A stretch of DNA of 32,998 nucleotides, from contig DRZV01000091.1 in the NCBI GenBank assembly GCA_011375465.1, positions 1-32,998 of the forward strand. The letters are read 5' to 3'. Shown here one piece after another: positions 27,525 through 32,998 of this stretch; within the stretch, counting starts at the first letter, position 1, and the number at the start of each line of letters is the position of its first letter. Below the pieces are notes generated by a model. The model did no database searches, had not been told where the DNA came from, and was given only the letters and a program-made list of their open reading frames with translations. Source of the DNA: Neomoorella mulderi (lineage in GTDB: Bacteria; Bacillota; DSM-521; Neomoorellales; Neomoorellaceae). Both the position numbers and the translations under genes were made by a program.

Positions 27525-28103
27525 ATGGAGGAATCTAAACTGGAGGCCATCTTCAAGGATACCCAGCAAGCTCTAAAGGAGCTTCTGGAAGCCGCCGCCA
27601 TGAAGCCGGGGCAGATAGTGGTGGTGGGGTGCAGCACCAGCGAAGTGGTGGGCAAAAAGATAGGCTCCAGCCCCAACCTGGAGGTGGCTCAGACCATCTT
27701 TCAGGCCCTGTATACCCTCCTTCAGGAAAGGGGGATCTTTTTGGCGGTGCAGTGCTGCGAACATCTGAATAGGGCCTTGGTGGTGGAGAGGGAATGCATG
27801 GAAAGGTATAACTTGGAAGAGGTCACGGTGGTGCCCCATCCTAAAGCCGGAGGGGCCCTGGCTACAGTGGCCTATTATAGCTTCAAGGATCCGGTGGTGG
27901 TGGAGAGCCTTCAGGCCCATGCCGGGATGGATATAGGGGATACCTTTATAGGCATGCACCTGAAGAGGGTGGCTGTTCCCGTCAGGGGTTCGGTAAAATC
28001 CATAGGGGAAGCCCACCTCACCATGGCCCGTACCCGGCCCAAGCTCATAGGCGGCGAGAGGGCCAGATATGCCAGGGATCCTGAATGGCAAAAAGGCCGG
28101 TAA
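27525..28103 (+). CDS. TIGR01440/DUF436 family protein (YwlG-like)
   Basis: '[28 protein letters not shown]', '[16 protein letters not shown]', '[23 protein letters not shown]'. Confidence 0.9.
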   Translation: MEESKLEAIFKDTQQALKELLEAAAMKPGQIVVVGCSTSEVVGKKIGSSPNLEVAQTIFQALYTLLQERGIFLAVQCCEHLNRALVVERECMERYNLEEVTVVPHPKAGGALATVAYYSFKDPVVVESLQAHAGMDIGDTFIGMHLKRVAVPVRGSVKSIGEAHLTMARTRPKLIGGERARYARDPEWQKGR

Positions 28104-28119
28104 AGCCGGTCTTTTGTGT
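28092..28119 (+). terminator. Rho-independent terminator overlapping the 3' end of the ywlG-like gene
   Basis: aaaggccgg-taaag-ccggtcttt (one G-U) then a T-rich tail; stop codon taa in the loop. Confidence 0.75.
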
Positions 28120-28125
28120 TTTCTA

Positions 28126-28155
28126 TTGCTACGGTAACCTTCCGGGTGCTAAAAT
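28126..28155 (+). promoter_or_regulatory. Candidate SigA promoter for thi4-like gene
   Basis: TTGCTA - 18 nt - TAAAAT, 44 bp upstream of the TTG start. Confidence 0.45.
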
Positions 28156-28198
28156 GTTGCCCAGAGCTTTTTGACATCTTCGTGAAAGGGGTAAAGCG

Positions 28199-28981
28199 TT
28201 GGCCAGGGACAATATCGAAGAACATATTATCTCTCAGGCTATAATCTCTGACTATTACCAGGACCTTCTGGAATCCCTTCAGGTGGACGCCGCGGTGGTG
28301 GGGGGAGGTCCCTCGGGGTTGACCGCGGCTTACTTATTGGCCCGGGCGGGCCTTAAAACAGCCCTCTTTGAGCGCCGTTTGAGCCTGGGGGGAGGGATAT
28401 GGGGAGGAGGCATGATGTTCAACCGCCTGGTATTCCAAGAGGAGGCCCGATCCCTCTTTGACCTCTTCCATATCCGCTATCGGGAGCATGTGCCAGGATA
28501 TTATGTGGCCTCTTCGGTGGAAACGGCAGCGGCTATGATCCTGGCCGTCTGCCGGGAAGGGGTCAAAATATTTAATCTCGTCGCTGTGGAAGACGTGGTC
28601 TTGAGGGAGAACCGGGTGGCAGGGCTGGTGCTCAACTGGAGTCCGGTGGAGCCGGCGGGACTCCATATAGACCCTTTGGCTATAAGATGTCGGTATATCC
28701 TGGATGCCACTGGACATGAAGCCCAGGTGGTGAAGAGGCTGGTGGAAAAAAATAGAATAGAGCTCTCCATCCCTGGGGAAAGATCCATGTGGGCTGCCAG
28801 GGGGGAAAGGGAGACGGTGGAATGTTCTGGAGAAATATTCCCCGGCCTGTACGTGAGCGGCATGGCCGCCAATGCAGTGGCAGGGGGCCATCGCATGGGA
28901 CCCATTTTCGGCGGAATGGTCCTCTCCGGGCAGAAGGTGGCCCAGATGATCATAGATCGGTGGAAAAGGGGAGAGCCGTGA
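28199..28981 (+). CDS. thi4: Thi4-family thiazole synthase (sulfide-dependent, archaeal-like type predicted)
   Basis: 260 aa; 'AAVVGGGPSGLTAAYLLARAGLKTALFERRLSLGGGIWGGGMMFN', 'AGLHIDPLAIRCRYILDATGHEA', 'GLYVSGMAANAVAGGHRMGPIFGGMVLSG'. Confidence 0.9.
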   Translation: MARDNIEEHIISQAIISDYYQDLLESLQVDAAVVGGGPSGLTAAYLLARAGLKTALFERRLSLGGGIWGGGMMFNRLVFQEEARSLFDLFHIRYREHVPGYYVASSVETAAAMILAVCREGVKIFNLVAVEDVVLRENRVAGLVLNWSPVEPAGLHIDPLAIRCRYILDATGHEAQVVKRLVEKNRIELSIPGERSMWAARGERETVECSGEIFPGLYVSGMAANAVAGGHRMGPIFGGMVLSGQKVAQMIIDRWKRGEP

Positions 28982-29000
28982 TCTTATTCCCCTAAGGGGT

Positions 29001-29028
29001 AAGGGGGCAATTCTTCCCCCTTTTTTTT
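29001..29028 (+). terminator. Rho-independent terminator after thi4
   Basis: aaggggg-caattctt-ccccctt with T8 tract. Confidence 0.85.
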
Positions 29029-29046
29029 CGTCCGGAGAAGGGGAGG

Positions 29047-29391
29047 TCATCTTGGATTTGCCTTCGAAGACCCCCCTTCCTCTATTATCAGGTTTTTCGT
29101 CTCGATGTCTCCATAAACCTTGCCGGTGGAGGTTATGTACAGCTGTCCTGAAATAGCCAGGTTACCCTTTATCTCTCCAGAAATGGTGACATTGCCCGCC
29201 GAGATATTCGCTTCCACCCTTCCCGTCTCTCCCAGCACCAGGTTGCCTCTGGTCTCTATCTGGCCGGTGAAATGCCCATCTATCCTTATGGTGCCTTCGG
29301 CGACCTTGAGAGTACCTTGAATGGCGGTGTTTTTGCCTATTATGGTTTCCACCTTCTCCGAGCCTGCGGGGGAGGTCTTTTTGCCGAACAC
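29047..29391 (-). CDS. Bactofilin (polymer-forming cytoskeletal protein)
   Basis: 114 aa; 'ETIIGKNTAIQGTLKVAEGTIRIDGHFTGQIETRGNLVLGETGRVEANISAGNVTISGEIKGNL' beta-helical repeats. Confidence 0.93.
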   Translation of the reverse strand: MFGKKTSPAGSEKVETIIGKNTAIQGTLKVAEGTIRIDGHFTGQIETRGNLVLGETGRVEANISAGNVTISGEIKGNLAISGQLYITSTGKVYGDIETKNLIIEEGGSSKANPR

Positions 29392-30265
29392 CCTAAATTC
29401 TCCTTTCCCAGATATTTCAGGGGATCCACAGGGTTGCCGTTTTCCCGGACTTCAAAGTGGATATGGGGACCGGTGCTCCTGCCCGTGCTCCCCGATCTGG
29501 CCAGCACTTCTCCCCTTTCCACCTTCTGGCCCGGCTGGACCAGAATTTCAGAATTGGGGGCATACAACGATTGTAGGCCGTAACCGTGGTCCACTATCAC
29601 TGTTTTGCCATAGGCTCCCAGCCAGCCGGCAGAGGAAACCGTTCCCCTCCCTGAAGCCCTCACCGGAGTGCCCACGGCCACGTTATGTCTATGCCTGTAT
29701 GGAATTCCAGGCTTGAACCAAAGGGATTGCGCCTTAGACCAAAGGGGGAGGTGAGAACCCCTGAAGCGGGATACATGGTGGGGATCCGGGCCAGATACTC
29801 CAGCCGTTCCGCCGCTTCCTGCAGCAGCTGCTGCAGGTCTTTGAATTTTTCTTCTATGGCCATTATCATCTGGGCGGAAGTATCTGGGTCAAAGGAGAGG
29901 GCCTGTCCTTCGCTTTTTAAGGAGAATCCTCCCCGGCTGGCTTTAGGGGGAGCTAGACCCAGCATCCGCCGGACCCTCTCTTCTAATTCTGTCAGACCCT
30001 GGAGTTTTTCGTTGATGGCCTGGGCATTTTGGTCCAAAAGGGCCAGTCTTTTATCCTGTTCCTCTTTGGCAGATTTCAGCTCCGCCAGGGCCTTATCCCT
30101 CTCCCTCAGAGCTTCATAGAGACGAAGGGAATTTTGGCTGGAGTAGAGGAGCCCGGCAGCCACGATTAAAAAGAGGGTCACCCCGGAGGCCAGCAGGAGG
30201 CGAAGCAGGGAAAGGTTTATCCTATAGCTGCGGATTTTCTGGGAAGGGTCGGCCACGATGATCAC
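29340..30265 (-). pseudogene. M23 family metallopeptidase with N-terminal TM and coiled coil, frameshift near 29684
   Basis: 'SPFGLRRNPFGSSLEFHTGIDI' ends the first frame; 'VAVGTPVRASGRGTVSSAGWLGAYGKTVIVDHGYGLQSLYA...GRSTGPHIHFEVRENGNPVDPLKYL' in the next. Confidence 0.85.
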
Positions 30266-30345
30266 ATGGAGGTAAGGGTCTTTTTTTTTTTATTTTAACC
30301 CTCTATCTACAAAATATCGACATGGGGACGATATGTATATTTTAT

Positions 30346-30375
30346 AAAAAAAATCCTCCCTCTTTTTGGGGATGG
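30346..30375 (-). terminator. Terminator-like hairpin for radical SAM gene
   Basis: On - strand: imperfect stem atccatcccc-aaaaa-gagggaggat followed by T8. Confidence 0.5.
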
Positions 30376-30404
30376 ATAAAAAGATTGCCCCCGGTTCGGA
30401 GTAT

Positions 30405-31280
30405 TCAGAGATAAGTGTAGGGCTGAGGCCTGAGGATCTCTTCGGGGATCACCAAAGCGCACTCTATCTCGTTTAACATGACGGTCCTGTCCTGCATCAA
30501 TCTCCCCGAGACGTCCCAGTAATTGAAATAATGATCGCTCAAGACCAAGGTCCCTTCGCATTCCAGATTTTCGATGAGCAGTTTTATTTCCCTCAAGGCT
30601 TGATGGGGAGAAAGCAATCGGAACTTTCCCTGTAGGTAGTCTTCGTAAAGGGGGGATCCGGGCACAGGCTGGTAGGTGCGTATGCGGAGGAATTGGGGAC
30701 GGATTTCATTGACCACCCTGGCGCTGTTTAAGGCATGGGACTGGCTCAGCTCTGGCCCGCCGATTCCCGCTAGATAATATAGGCTTATCTCTATACCCGC
30801 CTGTTTCAGCTTTAAACAGGAATGTATTATCTGCTCAGGGGTACATCCCTTATTGATCCTGGCCAGTACCTGGGGATCACCGCTTTCCATACCCATATGG
30901 AGCCGGGTCAAGCCGGCCCGGCGCAATCTCCTCAGTTCCTCCAGGCCCTTTTTATCCACATACCGGGCAGCCCCGTATAAGGTGACGCGTTCCAGACGGG
31001 GGAAGAGGGAACGGGCGTAGAGGAGGATCTCTTCCAGCATTTCGGTTTTCATGATTATGGTATTGCCATCGGCCAGGAAGAGGCTCTTTATTCCCTCCCC
31101 GCGTTTTTCCCTGGCCTCCCGGAGTTCCTCTTTTATCTCCTCCAAAGGCCTGATTTTAAATTTCACCCCCTTGTACATGGAGCAAAAGGCGCAGCGATTA
31201 TAGGGGCATCCCACCGTGGCCTGGATGATAAGGCTGCTGGCCTCGCTGGGGGGACGATAGATTCTGGAGCTGTCTTTCAC
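30405..31280 (-). CDS. Radical SAM protein
   Basis: 291 aa; 'CPYNRCAFCSMYKGVKF' (CxxxxCxxC), 'FLADGNTIIM', 'RLHMGMESGDPQVL'. Confidence 0.88.
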   Translation of the reverse strand: MKDSSRIYRPPSEASSLIIQATVGCPYNRCAFCSMYKGVKFKIRPLEEIKEELREAREKRGEGIKSLFLADGNTIIMKTEMLEEILLYARSLFPRLERVTLYGAARYVDKKGLEELRRLRRAGLTRLHMGMESGDPQVLARINKGCTPEQIIHSCLKLKQAGIEISLYYLAGIGGPELSQSHALNSARVVNEIRPQFLRIRTYQPVPGSPLYEDYLQGKFRLLSPHQALREIKLLIENLECEGTLVLSDHYFNYWDVSGRLMQDRTVMLNEIECALVIPEEILRPQPYTYL

Positions 31281-31343
31281 CCATCACCCCTCCTTTCGGC
31301 TTTTTTCTATTTAACTATGGAAGAGAAAAATTGTTGAACCGGG

Positions 31344-31385
31344 TTGATAAAAATAGTTGTTTTTATCAAATTATTAGGTTATAAT
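31344..31385 (+). promoter_or_regulatory. Perfect inverted repeat overlapping a candidate promoter
   Basis: ttgataaaaa-tagttg-tttttatcaa (31344-31369); candidate -35 TTGTTT (31357-31362), 17-nt spacer, -10 TATAAT (31380-31385). Confidence 0.65.
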
Positions 31386-31437
31386 TGCCTTAGGAGAAAA
31401 AATTTTATTATAATTATTCCAAGAAAGGGGTAAAGCC

Positions 31438-32040
31438 ATGTCCAAGATCACTTTGACGGAGCAGTTCACCTTGAGAGCCCTGACGGACCGCATAGTGGCG
31501 GAAAACCTGGTGAGGGTATATCGTCTGAGGGGAACTCTGGGCATAGTCACCAACAAGACTTACATCTGCGCCAGCCTTACCGGAGCTATAGAAGCTGCCT
31601 TCCTGGCCCGTCTAGCGGGGGTGGGCCGGGTCATCACCGCCCTGACGGAAAAGCCGGAGGATGTCAAGGAAGCAGTGAATATCCTAAAAGACGCCGACCT
31701 GGTAATGTTGGCTTATGGGGGAGAGATGGGGCCAGAGGAAAACTACGCCCTGACCAAAGCCTTCTTGGAGGCAGCGGCGGAGGCCAACCTACCGGCGGAT
31801 CTTTTCTTCCATGTACGGATATGGGTGCCGGCCTTCGTGCAGAACACCATAAAAGAGGTCCCCAAAGTTGGGGAGTACTTAGCAGGCAAACAGCTGGGCA
31901 CCTTCACCTTTGATCTGGAGAAGGGCTTCTTCCTCTTCCATCGGGTGGAGGTGAATCCCCAAGGGGAAGTGAGCTTGCACCTGCTCACCCAAGTCCCCAT
32001 CACCCTGGAGCATCTCGATCTCCTGAAGCGCAGCCTGTAA
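31438..32040 (+). CDS. Hypothetical protein, 200 aa
   Basis: Intact ORF, RBS aaaggggtaaagcc, promoter upstream; no domain recognised. Confidence 0.8.
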   Translation: MSKITLTEQFTLRALTDRIVAENLVRVYRLRGTLGIVTNKTYICASLTGAIEAAFLARLAGVGRVITALTEKPEDVKEAVNILKDADLVMLAYGGEMGPEENYALTKAFLEAAAEANLPADLFFHVRIWVPAFVQNTIKEVPKVGEYLAGKQLGTFTFDLEKGFFLFHRVEVNPQGEVSLHLLTQVPITLEHLDLLKRSL

Positions 32041-32094
32041 GGAGCACTGGCGCCGGGTCCAGTTCCAGAAACAGAATCTTCGGGGGTGTTTAAC

Positions 32095-32557
32095 ATGGCT
32101 CTGGCCCGATGGGAGAGATGGGATCCCTGGAGGGAGATGGCCAGCCTCAGGGCAGCCATAAACAAGCTCTTCGACGAGGCCTTTGGCCTGACCAGCGAGG
32201 AGCAGACGGGATTCGTCCAGGGGTGGGCCTTCCCCGTGGACATAATAGAGACCCCGGAGAGCATCATACTTAAAGCTGAGCTGCCGGGATTGAGCAAAGA
32301 GGACATAAAAATATCCTTCGACAACAACCAACTCACCATCAAAGGGGAGAGATAAGGAAGAGGAGCTGGGAGAAAATCAGTCTTATCTGAGGAGGGAGCG
32401 CTGCTTCGGCAGTTTCAGCCGTACCTTTATGGTGGACATCCCTATAGATGCTGACAAGATAAAGGCCAAGTACCAAAATGGCATTCTGGAAATAGAAATG
32501 CCCAAAAAAGAGGAAGTGAAACCTAGGGAGATAACCATAGAGGCCATAGAAGGGTAG
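32095..32557 (+). pseudogene. Hsp20/alpha-crystallin small heat shock protein, frameshift near 32345-32356
   Basis: 'ALARWERWDPWREM...PVDIIETPESIILKAELPGLSKEDIKISFDNNQLTIKGER*' continuing in another frame as 'EELGENQSYLRRERCFGSFSRTFMVDIPIDADKIKAKYQNGILEIEMPKKEEVKPREITIEAIEG*'. Confidence 0.88.
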
Positions 32558-32562
32558 TTAGA

Positions 32563-32586
32563 AGCCCGGCGCCGGGCTCTTTTATT
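32563..32586 (+). terminator. Rho-independent terminator after hsp20
   Basis: Palindrome agcccggc|gccgggct followed by cttttattta. Confidence 0.65.
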
Positions 32587-32617
32587 TATTAATTTTTATT
32601 TTTGAGGAGGAGAGCAT

Positions 32618-32956
32618 ATGGAGGAACGGAAAACGGATCGGGGTTTTTGGAAAAAGCTCTTCGATTTCTCCTTTTCCTCTTTTGTGACCCTGGATATCAT
32701 CAAAATCCTCTATATCCTGGCAGTTGCATTTTTAGGTATAGTAGCTTTGGCAATTCTCTTCGGGGGAGCAGTTGGGGGATCTGCTGGCTTTCTTTTAGCC
32801 CTAATTTTCGCCACGATATGGTTTTTGCTGAACGTTATCTGGGTGAGGGTGGGCCTGGAACTGATCATAGTGATATTTAAGATTTGGGAGAACACCTCTT
32901 TTTTGGCAGGAAGGCTTAAAGAGAGAGAAGGCGAGGAAGGAGGGCAGTCCCATTGA
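32618..32956 (+). CDS. DUF4282-like membrane protein
   Basis: 112 aa; 'GFWKKLFDFSFSSFVTLDIIKILYILAVAF' N-terminal signature and two TM segments; RBS gaggaggaga. Confidence 0.75.
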   Translation: MEERKTDRGFWKKLFDFSFSSFVTLDIIKILYILAVAFLGIVALAILFGGAVGGSAGFLLALIFATIWFLLNVIWVRVGLELIIVIFKIWENTSFLAGRLKEREGEEGGQSH

Positions 32957-32998
32957 CAGATATTTTTTGGCTTTGAGCAGCAGCCCCCGGCGACGGGG

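Noticed and set aside
28104-28198. Possible TPP riboswitch upstream of thi4
   Set aside because: Leader is only 95 bp and lacks the CTGAGA/ACCTGA thi-box cores.
30313-30350. Inverted repeat atatcg...cgatat and adjacent AT-rich stretch upstream of the M23 gene
   Set aside because: Only 6-bp arms in AT-rich DNA; too weak to call an operator.
1-32998. CRISPR arrays, transposases, integrases, toxin-antitoxin or phage genes
   Set aside because: No repeat-spacer pattern and no matching protein motifs were seen; the region reads as core chromosome.

Overview
The window is a roughly 33 kb chromosomal segment from an endospore-forming Bacillota (Clostridia-like) bacterium; the lineage call rests on an alpha/beta SASP gene and gpr. 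Contents in order: the end of a Wzz-like gene and an O-antigen-ligase/TPR protein; a frameshifted DUF502 gene; a hypothetical coiled-coil gene; lplA; a decayed Spo0B-type sensor kinase; a long + strand run rlmN-FHA-FHA-PP2C-FtsW/RodA-PBP-PASTA kinase-rsgA-rpe-ribD-ribE-ribBA-ribH; rpmB (-); recG; SASP with a convergent gpr; a YlaI-like zinc-ribbon gene; two alkaline-phosphatase paralogues flanking a YibE/F membrane protein; a YwlG/DUF436 gene; an archaeal-type thi4; an M23 peptidase/bactofilin pair; a radical SAM gene; an unknown 200 aa gene; an Hsp20 gene; and a DUF4282 gene. I do not see an obviously new multi-gene system. The best second-look items are: (i) a hairpin-rich 230 bp intergenic segment with terminators facing out on both strands (22986-23217); (ii) a near-consensus SigG promoter in front of an unusual SASP; (iii) three about 11-bp-phased TTAA(A/T)CC repeats upstream of the exported phosphatase; (iv) a Thi4 with His at the suicide-Cys position; (v) a perfect 10-bp-arm palindrome over the promoter of an unknown gene; (vi) reading-frame breaks in five separate genes, which are either assembly indels or real decay.
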